Positions 36,446 to 45,043 of a stretch of DNA of 64,000 nucleotides are shown piece after piece. The position numbers were made by a program, and so were the translations under genes. The notes under the pieces were generated by a model that saw nothing but the letters and a program-made list of their open reading frames with translations, was not told where the DNA came from and did no database searches. How positions within the stretch are numbered: position 1 is the first letter of the stretch; every line of letters begins with the position of its first letter. Origin of the DNA: Nitrospirota bacterium (GTDB lineage Bacteria > Nitrospirota > Thermodesulfovibrionia > Thermodesulfovibrionales > Dissulfurispiraceae); assembly GCA_016936655.1 (NCBI GenBank), contig JAFGXL010000015.1:1-64000 (forward strand), read 5' to 3'.

Positions 36446-38389
36446 CTATTTAACCCTTGATCCCTCTTCAACATCCCTGTCAAGAGAGAGAACTGATATA
36501 ATGCCGTCGCTGCCTGTTGCAGCGAGCAGCATGCCCTGTGACTCCACACCCATAAGTTTCGCAGGTTTAAGGTTGGCCACTATAACTATCTTTTTGCCCA
36601 CCAGCTCCTCTGGAGTATAGGCCTTGCCGATGCCGGCCACTATCTGCCTCTCGCCTCCTGCATCAACTGTCATCCTTATCAGCTTGTCTGACTTCTCAAC
36701 ACGCTCTGCGCTTATGACTTTGGCTATTTTGAGCTGTACCTTTGAGAAATCCTCTATTCCTATCAGATCATCCTTTATCTCTTCTGTCATCTTCTTTGTC
36801 TCCTTATTCTTTTCAGCCGTCTTTGCGGCAGCATCTTTTTTATCGGTTTCTATCCTCGGGAAGAGCGCCTCTCCTTTGAAAACCTTTACTGTATATCCTG
36901 GCATCCATGCATGGGTTCCCTTTGACGCGTATGCCTCAGCAGACATATCTTTCAGCCCGAGCTGCTGCCACATCTTTTCGACAGCAACAGGCATAAAAGG
37001 AGAGAGCGGCAGCACAACAGAGCGCAGCGCGCACCAGAGATCGAACATAACATGTTTAAGTCTGTCCGGATCTGTCTTTGCAATCTTCCATGGCTCTGTA
37101 TGGGCTATATAGTTGTTGGCAGCCCTTATAATATCCCAGATGCTGTCTAGTATCTGGTTGAACTGGAGCCTGCGCCAGCAGTCCTGATTATGCGCCTTTG
37201 CCTCAGCCTCGATGCATACAGAAGCGAACTCATTATTTGCTGATGAGTATCCAACAGGCATCTCTATAACACCGCTGAAATATTTTTCTGCCATTGTCAC
37301 AAACCTGCTCAGCAGATTGCCAAGATCATTGGCAAGGTCTGTGTTTATCCTTCTTACAAGCGCATCTTCAGAAAAATCTCCGTCAAGACCAAATGTTACC
37401 TCTCTAAAAAGAAAATACCTGAATGCATCCACACCGTACTTCACTGCCATTGCAGCAGGGTCAACCACATTGCCGACAGACTTTGACATCTTTTTGCCTT
37501 CAACTGTCCACCAGCCATGCGCGAATATGTTTTTTGGCAGAGGCATATCAAGAGCCATAAGCATGGTTGACCAATATACAGCATGAGTGGTCAGGATATC
37601 CTTGCCTATGAGATGGTGCGATGCAGGCCACCATGAATCAAGACTGCTGACTGCTGGTGCAAGATACTGAGTTGCAGAGTAGTAATTCACAAGCGCGTCA
37701 AACCATACATAGGTTACATAATTTTCATCAAACGGCAGAGGTATGCCCCATGACAAGCGCTGTTTTGGCCTTGATATGCAGAGGTCGCCAAGCTCGTTGT
37801 TATTCAGAAATCCGAGCACCTCGTTCCTTCTGGACTCAGGCAGTATGTAGTCAGGATTGCTGTTTATATAATCGATAAGCTTCTGCTGGTATTTGGACAT
37901 GAGAAAGAAGTAATTTTCTTCAACAATTGTCTCAACAGGTCTGCCGCAGTCAGGGCAGTTGCCCTCAACAAGGTCTTTCTCTGTCCAGAACCTCTCGCAA
38001 GGCGTACAGTAGACGCCTTCATAAGAACGCTTTACTATCTTGCCGCTCTCCTTTAGCCTCTGCATCAGATCCTGAACAATTTTTATATGTTCTTTATCAG
38101 TTGTTCTAATAAAGGAGTGTTCACTTATATTCAGCTTTCCCCAGAGCTGCCTGAAGTTGCCGACCATAAGATCAGCATGCTCTTTGGGAGTTCTGTTTTT
38201 TTCAGCAGCAGCCTTCTCAACCTTCTGGCCATGCTCATCTGTGCCTGTCAGAAAAAAGACCTCATGACCCATAGACCTGTTGTAACGCGCCAGTATATCA
38301 GCAGCTATTGTTGTGTATGCATGTCCGATATGCGGTATGTCGTTAACATAGTAGATCGGAGTGGTTACATAAAATTTCTGCTCTTTCAT
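36446..38389 (-). CDS. metG: Methionyl-tRNA synthetase with C-terminal tRNA-binding domain
   Basis: The 647-residue class I enzyme has the HIGH variant in TTPIYYVNDIPHIGHAYTT, a zinc knuckle with four cysteines (CTPC and CPDC near 130-150), and KKMSKSVGNVVDP. A charged linker (KKDAAAKTAEKNKETKKM) leads to a C-terminal EMAPII/Trbp111-like domain from about 540 (IEDFSKVQLKIAKVISAERV, GIGKAYTPEELVGKKIVIVANLKP). Its start overlaps the ricT stop (ATGA). It belongs to the tmk-holB-ricT-metG-radC run. Confidence 0.97.
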   Translation of the reverse strand: MKEQKFYVTTPIYYVNDIPHIGHAYTTIAADILARYNRSMGHEVFFLTGTDEHGQKVEKAAAEKNRTPKEHADLMVGNFRQLWGKLNISEHSFIRTTDKEHIKIVQDLMQRLKESGKIVKRSYEGVYCTPCERFWTEKDLVEGNCPDCGRPVETIVEENYFFLMSKYQQKLIDYINSNPDYILPESRRNEVLGFLNNNELGDLCISRPKQRLSWGIPLPFDENYVTYVWFDALVNYYSATQYLAPAVSSLDSWWPASHHLIGKDILTTHAVYWSTMLMALDMPLPKNIFAHGWWTVEGKKMSKSVGNVVDPAAMAVKYGVDAFRYFLFREVTFGLDGDFSEDALVRRINTDLANDLGNLLSRFVTMAEKYFSGVIEMPVGYSSANNEFASVCIEAEAKAHNQDCWRRLQFNQILDSIWDIIRAANNYIAHTEPWKIAKTDPDRLKHVMFDLWCALRSVVLPLSPFMPVAVEKMWQQLGLKDMSAEAYASKGTHAWMPGYTVKVFKGEALFPRIETDKKDAAAKTAEKNKETKKMTEEIKDDLIGIEDFSKVQLKIAKVISAERVEKSDKLIRMTVDAGGERQIVAGIGKAYTPEELVGKKIVIVANLKPAKLMGVESQGMLLAATGSDGIISVLSLDRDVEEGSRVK

Positions 38390-39519
38390 TGCTGTGGTTT
38401 AAACTTCCTCTTTTTGAATTTGTGGCGCTTGCGCTTGTGCTTGTCATGCGCTTGACCTTCTGAACCGGCTTGTCCAGCCGCAGCAGGCTTTGCTGAGGTC
38501 TGCGGTGTCTGCACTTTCTGCTCTTTAGCTTTAGCTGTCCCAACGCCGGCGAACCCCTGTGGAGGCAGATTTCTATCTTCCTGCATCTGTTGTCTGTTAT
38601 CTGCAATCTGCGGCCTGTTCTCTGTTGTTGTTAGTGGTTTATCTTCTGTCTTCTGCTGTCTGTTCTCCGCTATTTGCTGTCTGTTGTCCGGTCTCTGGTC
38701 TTTATGCTCGGGTCTCGGTCTTCTGTTATCAGGCCTGCGGCTCCTGTCTTCTCGTCTATGAGGATAATCCCTGTGGCCTGCCTCTTCCTTTTTCTGTGCA
38801 TTAATAGGCTGCTTTTCATCCTTCAGCAGCTCGCTGATAGGCATATCTTCCTGTGGCGGAAGCTCGTCATCAACCGTAACATGAGCAAGATCTCCGTCAT
38901 ATTCATATCTGAGGCAGCACATCAGCCTGCCGCATACACCCGAGAGCTTGCCAACATTCAGCACAAGCTCCTGCTTCTTCGCCATCTTAATTGATACAGG
39001 ATCAAAGCTTGTAAGAAATGTTGCGCAACACAGCTCTCTGCCGCATAGACCAAGTCCGCCAACCATCTTTGATTCATCTCTAACACCAATCTGCCGCATC
39101 TCGATTCTTGTCTTGAACTTTGCTGCAAGGTCTTTGACCAGCTCTCTGAAATCTATCCGGCCGTCAGCGGTAAAATAGAATACAAGCCTTTTTCTGTCCA
39201 AAGTAGATTCCGATCCTACAAGCTTCATCGGCAGTCCGCGCGCCATTACCCTCTCGATACAGAACTTTCTGGCATCTTCTTCGAGCTTTTTATTATCTTC
39301 AACCGCCTTTAAGTCTTCCTCATTAACTACCCTGAGCAGCTTTTTTATATCTCTTTGAGGCTTTTCGATTTCGTGTCTTTCTGTTACAACTACACCAATG
39401 TTCAGGCCAAAGTCAGACTCAACAACTATACGATCGCCTTTTTTTATATCAAGAGAACCGGGATCAAAATCATAAATCTTTCCGCAGGTTCTGAACCTTA
39501 TACCAACCACTTCAGGCAT
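38386..39519 (-). CDS. ricT: PSP1-domain protein (RicT/YaaT-like) with long repetitive tail
   Basis: The ATG at 39519 follows a good GGAGG. The PSP1 core (about 1-235) has the family cysteines in GGLGLCGRELCCATFL and GKLSGVCGRLMCCLRYEYDG. In Bacillus, RicT joins RicA and RicF in an Fe-S complex that helps RNase Y mature mRNA; the gene order tmk-holB-ricT here matches Bacillus. From about residue 255 the protein has a low-complexity tail with recurring N-R-Q-Q, E-D-R and D-N-R units and a Lys/Arg-rich end (KHKRKRHKFKKRKFK). The tail is unusual for the family and could bind RNA. Total 377 residues. Confidence 0.9.
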   Translation of the reverse strand: MPEVVGIRFRTCGKIYDFDPGSLDIKKGDRIVVESDFGLNIGVVVTERHEIEKPQRDIKKLLRVVNEEDLKAVEDNKKLEEDARKFCIERVMARGLPMKLVGSESTLDRKRLVFYFTADGRIDFRELVKDLAAKFKTRIEMRQIGVRDESKMVGGLGLCGRELCCATFLTSFDPVSIKMAKKQELVLNVGKLSGVCGRLMCCLRYEYDGDLAHVTVDDELPPQEDMPISELLKDEKQPINAQKKEEAGHRDYPHRREDRSRRPDNRRPRPEHKDQRPDNRQQIAENRQQKTEDKPLTTTENRPQIADNRQQMQEDRNLPPQGFAGVGTAKAKEQKVQTPQTSAKPAAAGQAGSEGQAHDKHKRKRHKFKKRKFKPQQ

Positions 39520-39584
39520 TAAATCCTCCAATTCCGATCTTCTTTATTTTTAACAGAAGAGTGACTAATCGCCGCTATCCTATC

Positions 39585-40544
39585 TCAACTGCGTGATGCA
39601 TGCATTCTCATTATACTAGATACATAGTTCCATGTTATTGATTTGTTAAGATTAAAATCAAGGCGCGATTTTATGTACTGAAGAGAGAAAAACAGGCGCG
39701 CAAGTATCTCTGGATTCGGCTTCAGCCCTTTTGGCAGGGCATCTTTCCAGAAAGATTTCAGAGCTTCATCTCCTGTAATAGCAGCAACGGCATGATCCCT
39801 AACCATAAGCATAGCTGTATCGAGCCACTGCCTCATCTCATTTTTGTCCTGCCAAGCAGCCTTTGTCTCGCACTTCATCATATCTATAAGCAGCTCATTA
39901 AACCATGAGATATCTTCAGCGTAATTACTGGATATAGCTATGCCCGGTCTGCCCATAGCGAGCATCATAGCTGCGTCAATATCTGCTAAATCCATTTTAT
40001 CTAGAGCCACTTCTCTGCATATATCAGGAGGCAGAGGATAAAATCTTACAGTCATGCATCTGGAGCGCACTGTGTCAGGCAGACTGTCCGGGGCTCCGGA
40101 TACAAGTATCACAAGACTGTCTTCCGGCGGCTCTTCCAGAGTCTTTAGAAATGCATTTGCAGCATGGTTGTTCAACTGCTCTGCATTGTCAATAATGATG
40201 ACTCTAGATCTCGCAAGAAGAGCCTTCATAGAGAGCATCTCTATAACCTCTCGCACCTGCTCTATCTTTATCTCTTCTGTCCCAGACGAGATGATCTTCA
40301 CATCAGGATGCGTTGCAGCATCAATACTCCTGCATGATGCGCACTCATCGCAGCAGTCAGGTCCAAAAATTGTGTTTAAAGGCTTTTGGCAGTTGAGCGC
40401 CTTTGCAAAATTAATGGCAGCTGTACGCTTGCCTATGCCCGAGTCTCCTGCAAAAAGCATTGCAGAAGGCACCCTGCTGCACGTTAACATGCCGTAAATT
40501 ATTTTAAGCGCCTTATCCTGTCCTTTAATGCTGCTTAGCGACAT
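39585..40544 (-). CDS. holB: DNA polymerase III clamp-loader subunit delta'
   Basis: The 319-residue AAA+ protein has a Walker A-like GDSGIGKRTAAINFA, a zinc knuckle CCDECASC, IIDNAEQLNNHAANAFLKTLEEPPED (split here) and VRSRC sensor region. These place it in the delta'/tau family, and its short length and position beside tmk identify it as delta'. It overlaps tmk by ten bases. It loads the sliding clamp with HolA and DnaX. Confidence 0.9.
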   Translation of the reverse strand: MSLSSIKGQDKALKIIYGMLTCSRVPSAMLFAGDSGIGKRTAAINFAKALNCQKPLNTIFGPDCCDECASCRSIDAATHPDVKIISSGTEEIKIEQVREVIEMLSMKALLARSRVIIIDNAEQLNNHAANAFLKTLEEPPEDSLVILVSGAPDSLPDTVRSRCMTVRFYPLPPDICREVALDKMDLADIDAAMMLAMGRPGIAISSNYAEDISWFNELLIDMMKCETKAAWQDKNEMRQWLDTAMLMVRDHAVAAITGDEALKSFWKDALPKGLKPNPEILARLFFSLQYIKSRLDFNLNKSITWNYVSSIMRMHASRS

Positions 40545-41161
40545 AGCCTCTCCATAACAATATCCTTAACTTGCTTATGTATATCTTGAGGTTCCTTTGA
40601 TGCATCAACAATCTTTATTCTTTGCGGCTCGAGTCTCGCAATTTCGAGATATCCGCTTCTCACCTTCTCATGAAAAGCGACCTCCTCAAGCTCAAATCTG
40701 TCTACTTTATTAACACCGCGGTTTCTCTCAAGCCCAACCTGCACATCAAGGTCAAAAAGTATTGTGAGATGCGGCATGAATCCTTTTGTTGAAATTCTGT
40801 CAATCGATTTTAGAAGCTCTATATCAATTCCTCTGCCGTATCCCTGATACGCCACTGTAGAGTCTGTGTAGCGGTCTGTTATAACAACAGCGCCGCGCTC
40901 AAGAGCTGGAAGAATAACCTCATGCAGATGCTGGCTTCTGGCTGCATTATATAGCAGCAGTTCTGCTACAAAAGACATCTCTTTGTGGTCAGGCTTCAGC
41001 AGTATCTCTCTGATGCTCTGGCCTATGCGCGTGCCGCCGGGCTCGAATGTGAGCAGCGCTTCGTAGCCTGCAGCAGTGAGAGCCTCTGAAAGCAGCCTTG
41101 ACTGCGTGCTTTTGCCTGTACCCTCTATGCCCTCAAGGGATATGAAGATGCCTTTCTTCAC
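40535..41161 (-). CDS. tmk: Thymidylate kinase
   Basis: The 208-residue kinase turns dTMP to dTDP. It has the P-loop SLEGIEGTGKSTQSRLL, FEPGGTRIGQSIRE, the DRY-type motif VITDRYTDSTVAYQGYGRG, and the LID region GLERNRGVNKVDRFE. It begins 10 bases after the MesB-like gene and overlaps holB, so all are probably co-transcribed. Confidence 0.96.
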   Translation of the reverse strand: MKKGIFISLEGIEGTGKSTQSRLLSEALTAAGYEALLTFEPGGTRIGQSIREILLKPDHKEMSFVAELLLYNAARSQHLHEVILPALERGAVVITDRYTDSTVAYQGYGRGIDIELLKSIDRISTKGFMPHLTILFDLDVQVGLERNRGVNKVDRFELEEVAFHEKVRSGYLEIARLEPQRIKIVDASKEPQDIHKQVKDIVMERLCR

Positions 41162-41171
41162 AACATGTCCT

Positions 41172-42185
41172 TCAGGAGACAGCCTCTTTGAGTCTTATTG
41201 TCATCTGGAATATCTTCAGCGCCTCTTCAATACTGCGCGAGCCTGTGCCACATGAAGGAGTGATGATTATGCGATTTGCAGCTTCACTGTCCTTTACAAC
41301 ATTTCTGAGTCTCTTCAGCTCCTCGAGCATAAGCGACAGCACGCTGTCTTCAGTAACCCTGTTTATGCTGTCTGAGGTTGGCACAATGCCGAATGCGAGA
41401 TAGCCGCCGCTGCACATAAAATCAGCAAGCTCTTTTTCGTACATCACAAGAGTTTCAAAATACTCAAACGCATCAAAGTTTATTATCTTTGCTCCGGTCT
41501 GTATCACAGCAGGCCAGTCAGCCCTGCCGCAGCAGTGTATACCGGGTATGCCGCCAGCCTCTTCAATAGCAGAGACAGCCTCACTCAGCAGTCTCTGCAC
41601 CTCGGCAGTATCAACACCAAGATAGGATGAACTGCCGAGTGCGGACAGTATAGGTTCATCGATGAATATGATCACATTGTCAGCATGCTGCTTGAGCGCG
41701 TCAATCTGCCAGCGTATCTTTGCCTTGAGCAGCATAGATGATATCTCACGCATCTCTTCATCAAAGAATACATATTTGCCGCTGCTGTCCTTTAGTCCGA
41801 GTGTAAAAGTAATAGGTCCTGTTACATGGCCTTTTAAAAATGGGAAGCGTCTGCCTTTTATGCGCCTCAAAAAAGCGTGCAGCCCGGCAGCGCAATCCTC
41901 TGAAACAGCTATTTTTGTATCCTCTGTATATGACTCATAGAATCTGGTTAGATCATCCCCTGAACCATGCTCTATCCAGGCTGTCTCCTTTGCCTCATCA
42001 ATCTTCAAAAAAGGCATGCCCTCAGCATATTGAAGGGTCATCGACTCCTTGAATGAAAGCATCGGGAGCTGTGGCCAGAAAGGTATGTCAAAGGTGTTGA
42101 GAATAAGGTCAACCGCATCATCTGCATTTGTGTGCGGCAGACTGCCTATGCCGGTTGTGGAGAATGGTTTTATATTGTTTAACAT
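41172..42185 (-). CDS. Short (core) MetE-like methionine synthase, MesB-like
   Basis: The 337-residue protein matches only the C-terminal catalytic barrel of MetE. It shows the start TTGIGSLPHTNADDAVDLI, KGHVTGPITFTLGL, the zinc-site glutamate in FIDEPILSAL, the HxC of GIHCCGRADWP and the late cysteine of TPSCGTGSRSIEEA. It lacks the N-terminal half that folate-dependent MetE needs. Core-MetE enzymes (families MesA-MesD) are described as folate-independent. MesB members are linked to genomes with the Wood-Ljungdahl pathway and are proposed to take the methyl group from a corrinoid iron-sulfur protein. The RACo and MetVF genes here fit that. Which Mes family it joins needs a tree. It heads the tmk operon. 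Confidence 0.75.
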   Translation of the reverse strand: MLNNIKPFSTTGIGSLPHTNADDAVDLILNTFDIPFWPQLPMLSFKESMTLQYAEGMPFLKIDEAKETAWIEHGSGDDLTRFYESYTEDTKIAVSEDCAAGLHAFLRRIKGRRFPFLKGHVTGPITFTLGLKDSSGKYVFFDEEMREISSMLLKAKIRWQIDALKQHADNVIIFIDEPILSALGSSSYLGVDTAEVQRLLSEAVSAIEEAGGIPGIHCCGRADWPAVIQTGAKIINFDAFEYFETLVMYEKELADFMCSGGYLAFGIVPTSDSINRVTEDSVLSLMLEELKRLRNVVKDSEAANRIIITPSCGTGSRSIEEALKIFQMTIRLKEAVS

Positions 42186-42244
42186 CCAATATTATAGCAT
42201 ACGCAAATCAAAGCATTACGCTGCCCAGAGTATGGCTGAAACAT

Positions 42245-42295
42245 ACAGGGGCTAATCAAGTGCCATCCATATAACAGCACCCCATCAACCCCTGT
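42245..42295. repeat. Nested inverted repeat between methionine synthase and bS22 genes
   Basis: ACAGGGG (42245-42251) pairs with CCCCTGT (42289-42295), and GTGC (42260-42263) with GCAC (42277-42280) inside. A CTTTT follows on the plus strand. No plus-strand gene precedes it, so a simple terminator role is odd; it may end the bS22 transcript or be a small structured RNA. It lies in the 380-base gap 42186-42565, which also holds the bS22 gene and its promoter. Confidence 0.3.
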
Positions 42296-42350
42296 CTTTT
42301 AAGCTTTTCAAGCAGCAGATTTATTAAAGTATGCCCAGCAAAAAGAGCTA

Positions 42351-42443
42351 CTACTTCCTTCTCTGAGCCTTTGTCTTTTTCAGAAGTTTCTTGTGTTTAT
42401 GCTTGCTCATCTTCTTTTTGCGCCACTTTGTAACATTACCCAC
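42351..42443 (-). CDS. Ribosomal protein bS22-like (AURKAIP1/COX24-domain) 30-residue protein
   Basis: A GTG at 42443, behind a near-perfect anti-16S match AAAGGAGGTGAT, opens a 30-codon frame. It encodes VTKWRKKKMSKHKHKKLLKK and TKAQRRK after two residues. Thirty residues with about half Lys/Arg/His and the W-R-K-K-x-M-x-K-H-K-H-K-K-L-L-K-K-T pattern match bacterial AURKAIP1/COX24-domain proteins, one of which is bS22, found in the mycobacterial small subunit. A consensus promoter lies just upstream. The strong expression signals fit a ribosomal protein. Placement in this organism's ribosome is inferred. Confidence 0.85.
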   Translation of the reverse strand: MGNVTKWRKKKMSKHKHKKLLKKTKAQRRK

Positions 42444-42496
42444 AACATCACCTCCTTTGATATCACGGCAAAAAACATCTTTTTTAAGGAAGATAC

Positions 42497-42525
42497 ATAA
42501 TAGCAGACCAGCCTTTTTTTATCAA
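42497..42525 (-). promoter_or_regulatory. Sigma-70 promoter of the bS22-like gene
   Basis: On the minus strand TTGATA and TATTAT are exactly 17 bases apart, about 54 bases before the GTG start. Together with the ideal ribosome-binding site this supports a strongly expressed small gene. Confidence 0.6.
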
Positions 42526-42565
42526 GAAGAAGGGGTATATAAAGCATAGTGCTTGCCACTCATAC

Positions 42566-43285
42566 CTATCTATTAATTTTACGCAGATACCATACCCTGA
42601 AAGTATCAGACAAAATATCAAAGGCCATTTTTAATGGCATAGATGAATGTTTTTTCGATCTGAAATCAAGATTAACAGGATACTCAACAATTGCGGCACC
42701 CTTTTCATAGGCATTTACCAAAATTTCTATATCAAAAGCGTATCCTTTTGTCTTTACCAAGGGCAAAACATTGTCGAGCGTCTCTCTCTTAAAAATCTTT
42801 ATACCTGACTGTGTATCATGAAGGGGCATACCAAAAAGCGCTTTATTCAACAAGGCATAACATCGACTCATCAACTTTCTTGTGAATGGATATTTGATCC
42901 TGGATTCCTCATGGTACTTTGACCCTATAATGATATCTGCCCTCTTCTCTTTTAGACGGTTTAGCATGGGAAGCAGCTGATCAGGAGGCAAATCCAGATC
43001 AGCATCCAGAAGAGCTGTATATTCTCCAATGCTATTTTCAACCCCGGATCTAAAAGCATTGCCTTTTCCATAATTTATGTCCGTATGTACAATCTTGATC
43101 CTGCCTGATTCCTGAACTGCCCTCTCAGCCTGCTTAAGTGTATCGTCTGTGCTGCCGTCATCAACAATTATAATTTCAAAATCAGACATAACTTTCGAAA
43201 TGACTGAATCCACCTTTAGGAGATTTTCGAAAATAACATCTCCTTCATTGTATGCAGGCATAATTATGGAGAGGTGAGGTTTCAT
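42566..43285 (-). CDS. Family 2 glycosyltransferase (dolichol-phosphate-mannose-synthase-like)
   Basis: The 239-residue GT-A enzyme has HLSIIMPAYNEGDVIFENL, the DDGSTDDT motif, the metal-binding DADLDLPPDQL, and the C-terminal SGIKIFKRETLDNVLPLVKT. It lacks membrane helices. It resembles enzymes that charge polyprenyl phosphate with a sugar. It overlaps the preceding TMTC-like gene by four bases, so the two should work together: this one making the lipid-linked sugar, the membrane partner using it. The sugar is unknown. Confidence 0.88.
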   Translation of the reverse strand: MKPHLSIIMPAYNEGDVIFENLLKVDSVISKVMSDFEIIIVDDGSTDDTLKQAERAVQESGRIKIVHTDINYGKGNAFRSGVENSIGEYTALLDADLDLPPDQLLPMLNRLKEKRADIIIGSKYHEESRIKYPFTRKLMSRCYALLNKALFGMPLHDTQSGIKIFKRETLDNVLPLVKTKGYAFDIEILVNAYEKGAAIVEYPVNLDFRSKKHSSMPLKMAFDILSDTFRVWYLRKINR

Positions 43286-44976
43286 TTTATCGTTAGCAAT
43301 TCTCTTCTTAACAAGGCCCCCATTGCCTCTGATGAATAGACCGTATTTGGAGCCATATCAAGAACTTTTTCATAATATTTTACTGACTCTGCAAAATCTT
43401 TCAGATCAAAATAGACCTTGCCAAGCCCAAGGTAAGCCTCAAAAAGAAACGAATCATTCTCTAAGGCCTTCTGATAATATGCCTTGGCTTTTTTAAGATA
43501 TGAATCCTTACTTTTTTCATTTGGCTGTTGAGCCTTACGCATAAAAATCTCGGCTAAATTATAAAATGGAATCGGGTTAGTTTTATCTAGAGATAATGAT
43601 TTGTCAAAATACTTTTCAGATGCTGCTGTCTCACCTTTCTTAACATATACCTGACCTATGTTGTTGTATATTCTTGACAACGCTCTTGGACTGGCGCCAT
43701 CTTTTAAGGCTTTTTCCAATGCGTCATTAAACATATTGAGAGAATTGTCGAGATTGCCTTCAGATGCCAATATGCCTGAGTACTGAGTCTGTGGATACCA
43801 GTGCTCTGTTTTCTGCACAGCATCTCTCCACAAAAGCGCCTCACTCCTCCAGACATCATTGCGCTGGAAGGTGGCAATTCCAAATATAACCAGTAGAGCT
43901 CCCAGTACATATTTGCTGTAAGGCATAAACCTAACAATACCCATAGCTGCTGCTACACATAAAAAAGCTGAGGGCAGGTATAGATACCTCTCAGCAAATG
44001 GAGGAGAGAGCGTTGTTGTGAACGAACCTGCAACAGACGGCATAAGAGTAAGAATGAATGAAGCCATCAAAAAAGCATATATCTTCTTCTCTTTCATATA
44101 CAGAATAGCTGTAAAAATAAAAAGACCTCCTCCCAGTCCAAAAAATATCGGGATATAGGGGATGCTATCTATGTAGATACTAAGATTAAAAGGGAATATG
44201 AATTTGTAGAAATAAAACCCTGTTGCTGCGAAAAATAGCACTAACATATCCAGATAAGGCTTAAAAACTAATTTAACTGAACTATCAACCAGATATGAAT
44301 GCCTCATAATAAAATAGGTTATTACAACAATTCCATAGAAAATATAGGGTAAAATCCCAAGCTTCTTTTTCTCTACAAGCAACTCATATAACGCAAAAAC
44401 AATTACGCCACCGAGAGCTATCTCTTTCGAAAAAAGTGCAAATGCGAAAAAAAGAGATGCAGGGATAACAGCTTTTTTATCTCCCCTAAGATATTCGATG
44501 TGGCAGATTAACGCCAGAAATATAAACGCTGAAGCGATAAGATCAAGTCTGGCAGAAATCCATGAGACTGATTCAGTATGTATTGGATGCAGGGCAAAAA
44601 GCATAGCAGCCCCAAACGCGATCTTTTTTGGAGCATTTGTCCTTAGACAAAGAGTAAAAAGAAGCAGACAATTCAGAATATGCAGCATCACATTTGTAAG
44701 ATGATAGCCAATATAGTTTTCGTGCCATAAGGAGTAGTCAAGCAGATATGAAAGTCCGGCTACAGGCCTATAAAAAACCATTATCGCGCCTTTTAGATCA
44801 GCAGGCAGAAAAAGGGATTCAAGAGAATTAAACCTTAGAGAAAACTTTTTAACATAGTAGTGGTCATCCCAGACAAGTGTCTGGGTAAGTATATTTGAAT
44901 ATACACAAAAAACAGCCGCAAAAATGGCTAACACCACCAAGGAAAGCACCAGCTTATTTTTTATTGAACTATTCAT
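43282..44976 (-). CDS. Membrane glycosyltransferase with C-terminal TPR repeats (TMTC-like)
   Basis: ATG at 44976, behind AGGTGA, gives 564 residues. The first two thirds are a polytopic GT-C type membrane domain with an early acidic loop (LVWDDHYYVKKF), YRPVAGLSYLLDYSLW and ALHPIHTESVSWISARLDLI. The last third has tetratricopeptide units (RIYNNIGQVYVKKGETAASE, PFYNLAEIF, EAYLGLGKVYFDLKDFAESV). This is the layout of the TMTC proteins, which in animals are O-mannosyltransferases. It sits between a lipid-sugar synthase and a pilin gene, so pilin or other exported protein glycosylation is a fair guess. In-frame codons further upstream run into the pilin terminator and were rejected as start. Confidence 0.78.
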   Translation of the reverse strand: MNSSIKNKLVLSLVVLAIFAAVFCVYSNILTQTLVWDDHYYVKKFSLRFNSLESLFLPADLKGAIMVFYRPVAGLSYLLDYSLWHENYIGYHLTNVMLHILNCLLLFTLCLRTNAPKKIAFGAAMLFALHPIHTESVSWISARLDLIASAFIFLALICHIEYLRGDKKAVIPASLFFAFALFSKEIALGGVIVFALYELLVEKKKLGILPYIFYGIVVITYFIMRHSYLVDSSVKLVFKPYLDMLVLFFAATGFYFYKFIFPFNLSIYIDSIPYIPIFFGLGGGLFIFTAILYMKEKKIYAFLMASFILTLMPSVAGSFTTTLSPPFAERYLYLPSAFLCVAAAMGIVRFMPYSKYVLGALLVIFGIATFQRNDVWRSEALLWRDAVQKTEHWYPQTQYSGILASEGNLDNSLNMFNDALEKALKDGASPRALSRIYNNIGQVYVKKGETAASEKYFDKSLSLDKTNPIPFYNLAEIFMRKAQQPNEKSKDSYLKKAKAYYQKALENDSFLFEAYLGLGKVYFDLKDFAESVKYYEKVLDMAPNTVYSSEAMGALLRRELLTIK

Positions 44977-44996
44977 GTATTCACCTATATTAAAAT

Positions 44997-45026
44997 AAAA
45001 AAAGGGGGCTTGTAGCCCCCTTTTTA
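44997..45026 (-). terminator. Terminator of the pilin gene
   Basis: AAAGGGGGCT and AGCCCCCTTT form a perfect stem around a three-base TGT/ACA loop, with A/T runs on both sides. It lies 18 bases after the pilin stop on the minus strand and separates the abundant pilin mRNA from the glycosyltransferase genes. Confidence 0.88.
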
Positions 45027-45043
45027 AAAACATTTTAAACAGA

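Noticed and set aside
36449-38389. Separate csaA-like gene at the end of metG
   Set aside because: The EMAPII-like domain is in the same frame as the synthetase after a charged linker, the normal MetG long form.
38400-38800. CRISPR array or tandem repeat array
   Set aside because: The repeated CTGT-rich units are irregular in length and spacing and lie inside the ricT reading frame.
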